Source of the DNA: Candidatus Moraniibacteriota bacterium
GTDB taxonomy: Bacteria > Patescibacteria > Paceibacteria > Moranbacterales > UBA2206
Length of the DNA: 64,000 nt
Direction: 5' to 3'
NCBI GenBank assembly: GCA_030645735.1
Contig: JAUSNP010000003.1
Coordinates: 124,001 to 188,000 of the forward strand
A program made the translations under genes and the position numbers. The notes beneath the pieces were generated by a model. It saw only the letters and a program-made list of their open reading frames with translations, did no database searches and was not told where the DNA came from. Below, piece after piece: positions 7,824-14,961 of this stretch (the stretch's first letter is position 1; the number at the start of each line of letters is the position of its first letter).

Positions 7824-9467
7824 ATGAATAGATTCAAAAAAATAGTTACAAGTATCGATAGTTTTGTAGAAAAAATATTCGCCTTGCAAATTAATGTCAC
7901 ATTTTTAGTGGGGAGCTTTTTTGGTATAATAACTTTGCGTGTTTTTGAAGAAAGATTTTTGGCCTCAACCGATGTGGCTATTTTGGGAACAATCAACGGC
8001 TTCCTATATAATTTCTTCTTTTTTGTCATTTTATATCTATTGCTTTGGTTTTTGCTTAGCTTGGTGCTCAAAATCAAACCCATGCAGTTGTCTGGCGTCC
8101 TACTGTGGTCATTTTGGCTAGTCTTATTGCCACCAATCTTTGATATGGTTAAAACTGGCGGGAGTGTCTATTGGAGCTTCTATGCCTTGGATGATTTGGC
8201 GGGTCTGTGGCAAGAGTTTTATACCTTTTTTGGTCATTTACCCAGCGGAATTGTCTATTTTGGCACTAAAATCATTTTCATTCTAACAATATTTCTAGTT
8301 GGCGCCTTGGTCTTGGCTAAAACAAAGAGTTTTTTCAAGGCTTTGGGGAGCGCTTTTGCGACCTATGTCACGATGTTTGTTCTGGGTACTTTGCCATCAT
8401 GGCTTACAATGGTCTATTATTTTTTTGAAGGATCTAAAGATGTTATCAAAGTCACTGAAATTGATGCGGTTCAGTTTTTTGGCTCAGTGCATCCAATCTT
8501 TGGAATCGAAAGCGACAGCTTGAAATATGCCTTTACAAATAACCTTAATAGCGCCTACTTCCTACTGCTACTTTTTTTGTTGGGAGTTGTCTTTATTTGG
8601 GAAAGTAGAGAAAAAGCCGGGGAAATGGCAAGAAATGTCAGATTGCCTCAAATAATCTATCATGCCGGCTTGCTAGTAGTTGGAATCGGCCTGGGCCTCT
8701 TTGTTTATCCTCAGAATTTGCACCTCAACGTGTTTTCAGTTGGCGCAGTTTTGATTGTTTTGCTCAGTGTTTGGCTAGCTTGGCTGACTTCCGTAGTGGT
8801 GAATGATTTGAATGATTATAAAATTGACAACATAAGCAACAGCAGCCGTCCATTGCAGAAAAACATCTTCACCCAAAAAGAATATGCTGATTTGGGTAAA
8901 ATTTTGTTTGGACTTTCACTTTTAGGTGGCTTGGTGATTGGCTTGAAATTCGCAATGCTGTTGTTTATTTATCAAATCCTAGCGTGGCTCTATTCAGCTA
9001 AACCATACCGCCTAAAAAGATTTCCAATCATAGCAACATTTTTTAGCGCTCTGGCCTCAGTGGTAATAATTTTTACTGGTTTTAGCTTATTTTCTGGGGA
9101 TGACAATATCAAACTTTTCCCATGGAGAATAACCTTTTTGATGTTGGCAGCTTTAACTTTGTCATTGCCCATCAAAGATTTCAAGGATGTGGCAGGTGAC
9201 AAGGCAGACGGCGTGTGGACCATCCCAGTTTTGTTTGGAATGGAAATGGGCAAGCTCATTGTGGCTTCCGGCATTTTCATCTCCTACATGCTAAGCGTAT
9301 TCTTTTTGAATGAAAAGAGGCTTTTTTGGTGGGCCTTGCTACTAGGTGGAATAGCTTTTTTGATAATGACCCACAAAAAAACAAAACCATATCAGATGAT
9401 GTGGTTAGTTTTGGGAATCACGGCTATTTATGCAGTGGTTTTGGTGGAAATTGTTTTTATAAAATAA
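7824..9467 (+). CDS. UbiA-like prenyltransferase with N-terminal membrane extension
   Basis: A 547-residue integral membrane protein. The C-terminal half carries both Asp-rich motifs of the UbiA superfamily: NDLNDYKID (about residue 331), which would bind prenyl diphosphate through magnesium, and KDFKDVAGDKADG (about residue 453). The first 290 residues form an additional set of about six membrane helices not found in ordinary UbiA proteins of about 300 residues. The substrate cannot be told; lipid or quinone-like prenylation is possible. It stands alone, divergent from the secretion operon and convergent with rsmA. Confidence 0.75.
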   Translation: MNRFKKIVTSIDSFVEKIFALQINVTFLVGSFFGIITLRVFEERFLASTDVAILGTINGFLYNFFFFVILYLLLWFLLSLVLKIKPMQLSGVLLWSFWLVLLPPIFDMVKTGGSVYWSFYALDDLAGLWQEFYTFFGHLPSGIVYFGTKIIFILTIFLVGALVLAKTKSFFKALGSAFATYVTMFVLGTLPSWLTMVYYFFEGSKDVIKVTEIDAVQFFGSVHPIFGIESDSLKYAFTNNLNSAYFLLLLFLLGVVFIWESREKAGEMARNVRLPQIIYHAGLLVVGIGLGLFVYPQNLHLNVFSVGAVLIVLLSVWLAWLTSVVVNDLNDYKIDNISNSSRPLQKNIFTQKEYADLGKILFGLSLLGGLVIGLKFAMLLFIYQILAWLYSAKPYRLKRFPIIATFFSALASVVIIFTGFSLFSGDDNIKLFPWRITFLMLAALTLSLPIKDFKDVAGDKADGVWTIPVLFGMEMGKLIVASGIFISYMLSVFFLNEKRLFWWALLLGGIAFLIMTHKKTKPYQMMWLVLGITAIYAVVLVEIVFIK

Positions 9468-9470
9468 ATC

Positions 9471-9499
9471 GTAGAGACGCCCCAGCGGGGCGTCTCTAC
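9471..9499. terminator. Perfect 13-bp hairpin between convergent genes (GTAGAGACG-type palindrome)
   Basis: GTAGAGACGCCCC pairs perfectly with GGGGCGTCTCTAC around a 3-base loop. It lies between the UbiA-like gene and rsmA, which are convergent, so it may end transcription in both directions, although it lacks a long T tract. The arms GTAGAGACG/CGTCTCTAC also occur as dispersed palindromes in unrelated bacteria, so it may be a repeat element serving as terminator. Confidence 0.65.
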
Positions 9500-9503
9500 A
9501 TCG

Positions 9504-10295
9504 TTAGAATATTTCAACCAATCTTTGCCAATCTGCAACATCCAATTCTTGCGCGCGAGCGTTTTCTGAAATCGAAAGCGCTTTTAATTTTTCGCTAACT
9601 ATAGACTTATCCAATTGTAGACTGTTGCTCAGATTGTTGGCCAGAGTTTTTCGTTTAGCAGAAAAACCGGCTTTCACCAAGCGAAAGAATTTTTTGTCCA
9701 GCTCTTTGTCGAATTTGCGATTCGGTGTGATTTTTATAATAGCGCTATCAACCTTGGGCACTGGAAAAAAAGCATTTTTGCTGACTTCGAACAATATTTC
9801 TGCGGTAGCATAATATTGTACGGAAATAGATAATATACTCATCTGGCCAGTAGACGCCGTGATTCTTTGAGCTACTTCTTTTTGGACCATCAACAAAATT
9901 TCTTGTGGTTGGGTTTCTTGTTCTAAGAATAATCGAATGATTGGTGAAGTTATGTAATATGGAATATTTGCTATTAGTTTGTAGTTTGTAGTTTGTAGTT
10001 TGTAGTTGCTAATCAATGCTGGTAAATTTATATTCAAAATATTCGCGTGAATAAATTCAACATTCTTTTGCGTGGCAAATTTTTCAGTTAGCTTGGGAAG
10101 CAGGTCAGAATCTAATTCAATAGCGATGACTTTCTGAGCATGCTTTGCTAATTGTTCAGTTAACACACCTTCGCCAGGTCCAATCTCAATCACAAAATCA
10201 TCTGACTTTAAATCAGATGCTTCAATTATTTTTTGCAAAACTTTTTCATCGCGCAGAAAGTTTTGTCCTAATGATTTTTTTGGCTTATTTTCCAT
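9504..10295 (-). CDS. rsmA: 16S rRNA adenine dimethyltransferase RsmA (KsgA)
   Basis: A 263-residue SAM-dependent methyltransferase that dimethylates two adjacent adenines in the helix-45 loop of 16S rRNA. The N-terminus KKSLGQNFLRDEKVLQKI is diagnostic, followed by motif I (IEIGPGEGVLTEQL) and motif IV (NIPYYITSP). Just before motif IV the sequence ISNYKLQTTNYKL is encoded by direct repeats of GTTTGTAGTTTGTA on the plus strand; this looks like an in-frame repeat insertion. The gene directly abuts the upstream exported-protein gene (no gap), so the two are likely co-transcribed. Confidence 0.95.
   Translation of the reverse strand: MENKPKKSLGQNFLRDEKVLQKIIEASDLKSDDFVIEIGPGEGVLTEQLAKHAQKVIAIELDSDLLPKLTEKFATQKNVEFIHANILNINLPALISNYKLQTTNYKLIANIPYYITSPIIRLFLEQETQPQEILLMVQKEVAQRITASTGQMSILSISVQYYATAEILFEVSKNAFFPVPKVDSAIIKITPNRKFDKELDKKFFRLVKAGFSAKRKTLANNLSNSLQLDKSIVSEKLKALSISENARAQELDVADWQRLVEIF
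9970..10011 (-). repeat. Tandem TTTGTAG repeat inside rsmA
   Basis: About five copies of the 7-mer TTTGTAG lie in tandem on the plus strand. They are translated in rsmA as YKLQTTNYKL, directly ahead of the conserved NIPYYIT motif, where other RsmA proteins have only a short strand. Number of repeats keeps the reading frame. Confidence 0.65.
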
Positions 10296-11261
10296 TTAAT
10301 TTAAAACTTGTTCCACTTTTACATTATTTAAAATTCCTTGTCCAAGATCTCCAATTTTTGCAAAAGATGCATAACTCAAATCAATTATGCGTTGCGGTGA
10401 TTGTGGTCCGAAGTCATTGATTTTGACGATAGTTGATTTGCCATTATCTAGGTTGGTCACCTTGGCAAATCCGCCACGTGGAATCGTTCGGCTAGCGTTC
10501 AATTCTCCCCAACCCGAAGCATAGTAGCTGGCATCACCCCGGCCAGCCTTGCCGAGTTTCATGTATGTTCCTTGTACAACTATTTCTGGAGTTGGTTCCT
10601 GAACAACATTTTCTGCTAGAATTTTGCGTGAAATCTCTTTGCCATCATGGCTGACTACTTTGTAGGTTATTTCTTTTATCCCTCGAATTCCTTGCTGTTC
10701 AACTTTTTTAACTCGCCAACCCAGAGAATCATCCTCCTTTGAGATTGTTTTGAAATCAATTGGCTTGGGCAAGATTTCCTCTTTGATTTCCACGCGAGTG
10801 ATGGAAATTTTCAGATCATTTTTTAGTAAAGTCGACATAGCTGGAACCACTAGGTCATCTTCGCCTAGAGTTATGTGACTATCGATAATAGCGCTTTCAA
10901 CAGTCTTAGTCAAGGTGAAAACATCTTGTGTTTCTCCATCGGCGGAAATTTTTACTTTTATGGCTCGATCAATTTTGATGTTTATGCCTGGATAGAGTTG
11001 CGAATCTTTGGTTGGAATAATGGCGTCATACTCACCTAGTGCAATCTTTTTTTCTTGCAACATATCATTGACAGTTTTTGCGGAAGTATCTGTTTCAAAT
11101 AGCAGACCGTTATCATTGATGGAAATTGATTTGTTTATATTAAAATTTAATTCTTTGGATGAATTATTGAAAAAGATAAAAACTTTTACAACAAAGAAAA
11201 AAAGTAACAATGTAGAAATTGGTAATAATAATTTTCTGAATTTTTGTGATGGGATAGTCAT
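10296..11261 (-). CDS. Exported G5/DUF348-type protein with RlpA-like double-psi beta-barrel
   Basis: A 321-residue protein anchored by an N-terminal membrane segment (LLPISTLLLFFFVVKVFIFF). Three-part layout: two ubiquitin-like DUF348 segments (about 45-150), a G5-like domain containing GIKEITYKVVSHDGKEI (about 190-215), and a C-terminal RlpA-like barrel (GDASYYASGW ... RTIPRGGFAKVTNLDNG ... VKINDFGPQ). This architecture resembles resuscitation-promoting or lytic-transglycosylase-like cell wall proteins. The Asp in INDFGP matches the RlpA catalytic Asp position. It probably binds or cleaves peptidoglycan outside the membrane. Confidence 0.82.
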   Translation of the reverse strand: MTIPSQKFRKLLLPISTLLLFFFVVKVFIFFNNSSKELNFNINKSISINDNGLLFETDTSAKTVNDMLQEKKIALGEYDAIIPTKDSQLYPGINIKIDRAIKVKISADGETQDVFTLTKTVESAIIDSHITLGEDDLVVPAMSTLLKNDLKISITRVEIKEEILPKPIDFKTISKEDDSLGWRVKKVEQQGIRGIKEITYKVVSHDGKEISRKILAENVVQEPTPEIVVQGTYMKLGKAGRGDASYYASGWGELNASRTIPRGGFAKVTNLDNGKSTIVKINDFGPQSPQRIIDLSYASFAKIGDLGQGILNNVKVEQVLN

Positions 11262-11377
11262 AAAAGTCTAAAGTCTAATTGCTAAAATCAAAAAGTATAA
11301 AGTTAATAAATATTTTGAACTTTAGACTTAAATGCTTCTTTTAGACTTCGGTCTTTAGAAGTTAGACTTCTAGTAAG
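11262..11377. repeat. Intergenic AGTCTAAAG-type repeats
   Basis: The gap holds many copies of AAGTCTAA / TTAGACTT in both orientations (for example AAAGTCTAAAGTCTAA and CTTTTAGACTTCGGTCTTTAG). Similar strings lie upstream of pnp (18760-18860) and near 47745-47790. They can fold into hairpins. No gene is seen. Confidence 0.55.
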
Positions 11378-12904
11378 TTATTCTGCCTTAAACCGATATT
11401 GAATCGCCTCGGCAATATGTGATGGCTGGATGTCAGAAACTTCGGCTAGGTCAGCAATTGTCCTGGCAACCTTAATAATACGATAATAAGCGCGAGCACT
11501 CAAGTGCAAGGAAGAAACGGCACTTTTCATGAGCTCTAGGCAATTTTGATCCAAGGAGCAGAACTTTTTTATTTCTGGCCCACCCATCTCGCTATTTGTT
11601 ATGATACGAGACCCATGGAAGCGTTGAGTTTGGATGTTTCTGGCTCTTTCGACTCGTTCGCGTATTGAAATGGAGCTTTCTGAGATTGAGTCTTCAGCTA
11701 ATTTTTCAAATTTGATGCGTGGCACCTCAACATGCAAGTCAATACGATCAAGAATTGGACCCGAGATTTTTCGTTGGTACTTGATAATTTGGGCTGGATT
11801 GCAAGAGCAGGCTTTTTCTGGATCAGTGGCGTTGCCACACGGACAAGGATTCATAGCAGCCACGAGTGTGAAGCGTGCAGGGAACTCTAACGTACCTTGG
11901 GCGCGCGAAACGGTGATGATACCATCTTCTAAAGGCTGGCGTAGATTTTCTAGAACGGAGCGAGAAAACTCTGGGAATTCATCCAGAAATAATACGCCAC
12001 GATGTGATAGGCTGATTTCTCCAGGCTTAGGATATGTTCCACCACCCACCAGTGAAACAGCGCTGGCGCTGTGATGTGGGGAGCGAAATTGACGGTGTGT
12101 CATCAAGGCCGTTTCTTTAGGCAATTGACCTGAAACAGAAAATATTTTAGTAACTTCAAGCGCCTCTGGCACAGTTAGCTTGGGCAAAATAGAGGGCATA
12201 GTTTTGGCCAAAAGACTCTTGCCTGACCCAGGCGGGCCGTTCAAAATGACATTGTGACCACCAGCTGCTGCAATCTCTAGCGCGCGCTTAGCATGTTCTT
12301 GCCCCTTAATGAAGGACATTTCACATAAGTGCTCCTCATGAGTGAATAAATTGTTTAAATCTATTGCAGGAAAAGTTGCAATTGATCGTTGATTGGTTAA
12401 ATGAGCAATGAGAGAAAGCAGATTGTCTACCGGATAAATATTTAATCCTTCAATAACCGAGGCTTCAGCGGCATTTTCACGTGGAATAAAGATATCTTGA
12501 ATGTTTTTTTCTTTGGCCAAGATGGCCATTGGCAATACGCCTTTGACTGGGCGGACTGTGCCATCCAATGCCAGCTCACCTAGAAAAATTTTGTTAGTGT
12601 AGTCGAATTTTATTTGTTTGGTGGTCAAAAGAAAGCCTAGCGCAATTGGCAAGTCATAAACAGGCCCTTCTTTTTTGAGATCGGCGGGCGCCAGGTTGAC
12701 GGTTATGCGCCCGCATTGATGCGGTGGTTTGAATTTGCTGTTGCGAATGGCCGCTGCCACACGATCCTTGGCCTCTTTGACGGCAGCGTCTGGCAAGCCA
12801 ACAATGTTAAATTGATGCAGCCCGGCCGACACCGCATCAACCTCAATTTCGATGAGCTCGCTCTTGAGGCCAATGGTGGCAGCAGATAAGATTTTTGAAG
12901 ACAC
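11378..12904 (-). CDS. comM: YifB/ComM family magnesium-chelatase-like AAA+ ATPase
   Basis: A 508-residue protein with the full layout of ComM/YifB: N-terminal Lon-protease-like fold (residues 1-165, including KEAKDRVAAAIRNS), a AAA+ domain with Walker A GPPGSGKS at 223-230 and Walker B LFLDEFPEF, a zinc-type Cys cluster (NPCPCGNATDPEKACSC), and the C-terminal helical domain. ComM is a hexameric helicase that promotes branch migration during natural transformation. It lies 12 bp after lspA on the same strand. Function in CPR is assumed from the family. Confidence 0.93.
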   Translation of the reverse strand: MSSKILSAATIGLKSELIEIEVDAVSAGLHQFNIVGLPDAAVKEAKDRVAAAIRNSKFKPPHQCGRITVNLAPADLKKEGPVYDLPIALGFLLTTKQIKFDYTNKIFLGELALDGTVRPVKGVLPMAILAKEKNIQDIFIPRENAAEASVIEGLNIYPVDNLLSLIAHLTNQRSIATFPAIDLNNLFTHEEHLCEMSFIKGQEHAKRALEIAAAGGHNVILNGPPGSGKSLLAKTMPSILPKLTVPEALEVTKIFSVSGQLPKETALMTHRQFRSPHHSASAVSLVGGGTYPKPGEISLSHRGVLFLDEFPEFSRSVLENLRQPLEDGIITVSRAQGTLEFPARFTLVAAMNPCPCGNATDPEKACSCNPAQIIKYQRKISGPILDRIDLHVEVPRIKFEKLAEDSISESSISIRERVERARNIQTQRFHGSRIITNSEMGGPEIKKFCSLDQNCLELMKSAVSSLHLSARAYYRIIKVARTIADLAEVSDIQPSHIAEAIQYRFKAE

Positions 12905-12916
12905 TTCTTTAGAGTT

Positions 12917-13321
12917 TTAATTTTTATTTTTTGCAATTGAGTATAATGTTATTATAACACCAATTGTAATAAATGCATCAGCCAAATTGAAAATTGACCA
13001 AAAACCAATATTTATAAAATCAATTACACAGCCAAAATACAGGCGATCAATAACATTTGATATGGCTCCGGCTAATATCATATAAAGTGCGGGCTTGTAG
13101 ATTGAAATTTTGTGACTACCTATCGCATAAATAATCAGGCCAACAATAAAAAACCAAAAAAACCAAAATAGTATTGTAGGCAGCACAATGCTGAATGAAA
13201 TTCCTGAATTGCAAATATAAAATCCGCCCAAATGGCGGACTAAATATTTACTTAACTGGTCAATAAAAACCAATAAAGTTAAAAGTGAAAATAATTTTAT
13301 GTTCGTAGATTCGTGTAACAT
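12917..13321 (-). CDS. lspA: Lipoprotein signal peptidase (signal peptidase II)
   Basis: A 134-residue protein with four membrane segments and both catalytic aspartates in their motifs: NVIDRLYFGCVIDF (Asp about residue 93) and NLADAFITIG (Asp about 116). It removes the signal peptides of prolipoproteins; a lipoprotein substrate is encoded at 59117. The first residues (MLHESTNIK) are encoded by a dispersed repeat (TTCGTAGATTCGTG) found also at 62690-62778, so the true start could be this ATG or one slightly later; no better in-frame ATG is visible nearby. Confidence 0.9.
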   Translation of the reverse strand: MLHESTNIKLFSLLTLLVFIDQLSKYLVRHLGGFYICNSGISFSIVLPTILFWFFWFFIVGLIIYAIGSHKISIYKPALYMILAGAISNVIDRLYFGCVIDFINIGFWSIFNLADAFITIGVIITLYSIAKNKN

Positions 13322-13340
13322 TCGTAGTTTCGCATCGGCC
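13296..13340. repeat. TTCGTAGATTCG-type repeat at the lspA start
   Basis: GTTCGTAGATTCGTGTAAC is followed by ATTCGTAGTTTCGCATCGGC. Nearly the same string (TTCGTAGTTTCGAATCGGC) is found at 62760-62778 in front of a VirB2-like gene. Here it provides the lspA start codon and first codons, which shows that repeats of this kind reach into coding sequence. Confidence 0.6.
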
Positions 13341-13685
13341 TTAGCATTTTATACAGGTCTGCGCTGATGGATTGGCCTGTAATCTTTCGATAGCAATTTC
13401 TTGTTTACAATTGTCGCAAATCCCATAAGTGCCATTTTCCATTTTAGCTAAAGCGCTAGTAACCTCATGTAGTTTTTTTACCAATGTTTGTTCCACTGGC
13501 AGATTATCGGTATATTCTTCAACTTCAGTGGTATTGTCTTCGCGATCATTGCCAATTTCATCAAAAGTGGTGGTATATTCACCATCAGTTGGTTTGGCAA
13601 TTCTGTTTAGATTGCTTTCCAATTCAGCTTTCTCAGTTAATAGAGCCTCTTTGAGTTCAGCTAGTGTTTTTGAATCAATCGTCAT
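13341..13685 (-). CDS. TraR/DksA-type zinc finger protein
   Basis: A 114-residue protein with an N-terminal coiled coil (residues 1-75, LAELKEALLTEKAELESNL) and a C-terminal four-cysteine zinc finger (GICDNCKQEI ... TCIKC), ending directly at the last cysteine. This is the DksA/TraR/YteA layout; such proteins bind the secondary channel of RNA polymerase and alter initiation. The acidic residues between the two helices (about 40-60) fit the DksA tip region loosely. It lies between yraN and lspA on the same strand. Confidence 0.85.
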   Translation of the reverse strand: MTIDSKTLAELKEALLTEKAELESNLNRIAKPTDGEYTTTFDEIGNDREDNTTEVEEYTDNLPVEQTLVKKLHEVTSALAKMENGTYGICDNCKQEIAIERLQANPSAQTCIKC

Positions 13686-13741
13686 ATGTTTAAATTTAAG
13701 AATATTAATAAGCTAAGTATATCAATTTAGCGTGATACTGT

Positions 13742-14125
13742 CTATAAGCTCTGGATATGTTTGATTTTGGCCATCCTAGTCTCAAAATTGAGCCAGACCG
13801 AGACAGCATCAAAGCGATAGGTATAATCAGTTATTCGGTGTTGGCGCAGATAGATGGTGGCTATTTTATCTAGTTTTCGGAGTTTTTGATAGGTCACATT
13901 CTCTTCTGGTAGAGTATCTTTGTATTTGTTATATTCCCGAGTCTTGACTTCCACAAAAACAATTTCATCTTGTGTTAAATCTTTGGCGATAATATCAATT
14001 TCACCCAATCGTCGTCCAGAGTCATTTTGAAAGTTCATATCTAAAATTTCATAGCCCTTGCCTTTGAGAAAATTGGCCGCCGCTTGCTCGCCCGCTTGTC
14101 CAGTTGTCGCCTTGTTATTTAGCAT
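13742..14125 (-). CDS. YraN family (UPF0102) predicted endonuclease-like protein
   Basis: About 127 residues with the restriction-endonuclease-like fold motifs: GEQAAANFLKGKGYEIL, GEIDIIAKD (catalytic Asp) and FVEVKTR (Glu-X-Lys). Members are often near ribosomal or DNA-processing genes and their role is unsettled; nuclease activity on recombination intermediates has been suggested for the family. The ATG at 14125 is preferred to an in-frame TTG six codons upstream because family members begin close to the GEQAA motif. Confidence 0.85.
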   Translation of the reverse strand: MLNNKATTGQAGEQAAANFLKGKGYEILDMNFQNDSGRRLGEIDIIAKDLTQDEIVFVEVKTREYNKYKDTLPEENVTYQKLRKLDKIATIYLRQHRITDYTYRFDAVSVWLNFETRMAKIKHIQSL

Positions 14126-14189
14126 AAGAATTTGGTGGCTCAATTGGTCTCATGTATCCAATCAATCCTATTCCAATTCTACCATTTTA

Positions 14190-14787
14190 AAAACAAAAAA
14201 ACACCCTTCAAGGTGCAATTCAATTGTTGTATAGATGGGGTTTTGTATAGAAACCCCGGACACTGCCGGATAATAGCCAAATAATATATAAATTGCTAAT
14301 GCGGACAGTGCCCGAAGGTGTTCGTCAATGTGGGTACGCGTCGGTCTTTTTTGTACTTTTTGATTCCGGGTGAGGAAATCATTTTAGTCACAGAAGACTA
14401 GCGTGTGATTCTTTGATCACGCACATTGCTTTTTGTGTTATTCTAACTTTTTTTAACACTTTTTTCTCCTTACCGTTCTCTGGCATAAAGCCTTTTGGGT
14501 GGCCAGTAACTACCTGGAAGAGCATTTTTAATGGAAATTGCTACTCGAGGTAGTTACCAACCGTTTTAAAGAACATTTTTTACTTTTTATTTTTATTTTT
14601 AGTAAAATTTTTATTTTTGTTTTTAGGGTCCGCTGGTTAGAATTCAGCGGCGGCTTCGATTCGTTGATCGAAACACTTGAACAGTAGAGAGGTTTCAATC
14701 GCAAATAGGGGGAAATTGCGATTGAAACTCCGCTACCATTCAAAGAGCCTTGTTTTCGGCTCGGATTAAGTTTTCAAAGTTCACTAT
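14190..14787 (-). ncRNA. Candidate large structured non-coding RNA (about 0.6 kb)
   Basis: No plausible protein is encoded in this 0.8-kb gap. A strong minus-strand promoter lies just before 14787. The predicted RNA starts with UUGUAUAG (14791-14784), which is complementary to CUAUACAA near its 3' end (14234-14227; a second copy at 14250-14243). Inside are several strong hairpins: GTTTCAATCGCAA/TTGCGATTGAAAC with an 11-bp outer extension (about 14672-14744), CCGCTG/CAGCGG, GGTAACTACCT/AGGTAGTTACT, GGGGTTT/AAACCCC. A weak hairpin plus T7 near 14195-14217 may end it. It is not recognisable as tmRNA, RNase P, SRP or 6S RNA. It could instead be a long yraN leader. Confidence 0.5.
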
Positions 14788-14793
14788 ACAATA

Positions 14794-14822
14794 ATTATAG
14801 CAGAAAAATATGCCTCGGTCAA
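14794..14822 (-). promoter_or_regulatory. Strong sigma70-type promoter for the candidate RNA
   Basis: TTGACC (14822-14817), 17-base spacer, TATAAT (14799-14794) on the minus strand, followed by the candidate structured RNA. The nearest start codon downstream (yraN) is about 660 bases away, which makes a non-coding product or very long leader likely. Confidence 0.75.
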
Positions 14823-14961
14823 TATTAGTTGCTGTATATTGCGATAATACTAATAATTATTGCAATATAAAACATTTGTGCATATTTTTTTCAAAAATCA
14901 AAATATCAATCAAAAATAATAAGTAAATTTCTTTTTCTAGAATGGCCTATTTTAAGGAAAA

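Noticed and set aside
14528..14743. Open frame of 71 codons on the minus strand inside the candidate RNA
   Set aside because: Its codons cross several strong hairpins and homopolymer runs, no ribosome binding site precedes it, and the composition (Lys/Ile/Ser rich) looks random.
14672..14744. GTTTCAATCGCAA...TTGCGATTGAAAC as a CRISPR repeat
   Set aside because: The ATTGAAAC end resembles CRISPR repeats, but there is only one inverted pair, no regular spacers, and no cas gene in the window.
14190..14787. tmRNA, RNase P RNA or SRP RNA
   Set aside because: No tRNA-like ends with a tag frame, no GAGGAAAGTC/ACAGAA core of RNase P, and no SRP Alu/S-domain motifs on either strand.
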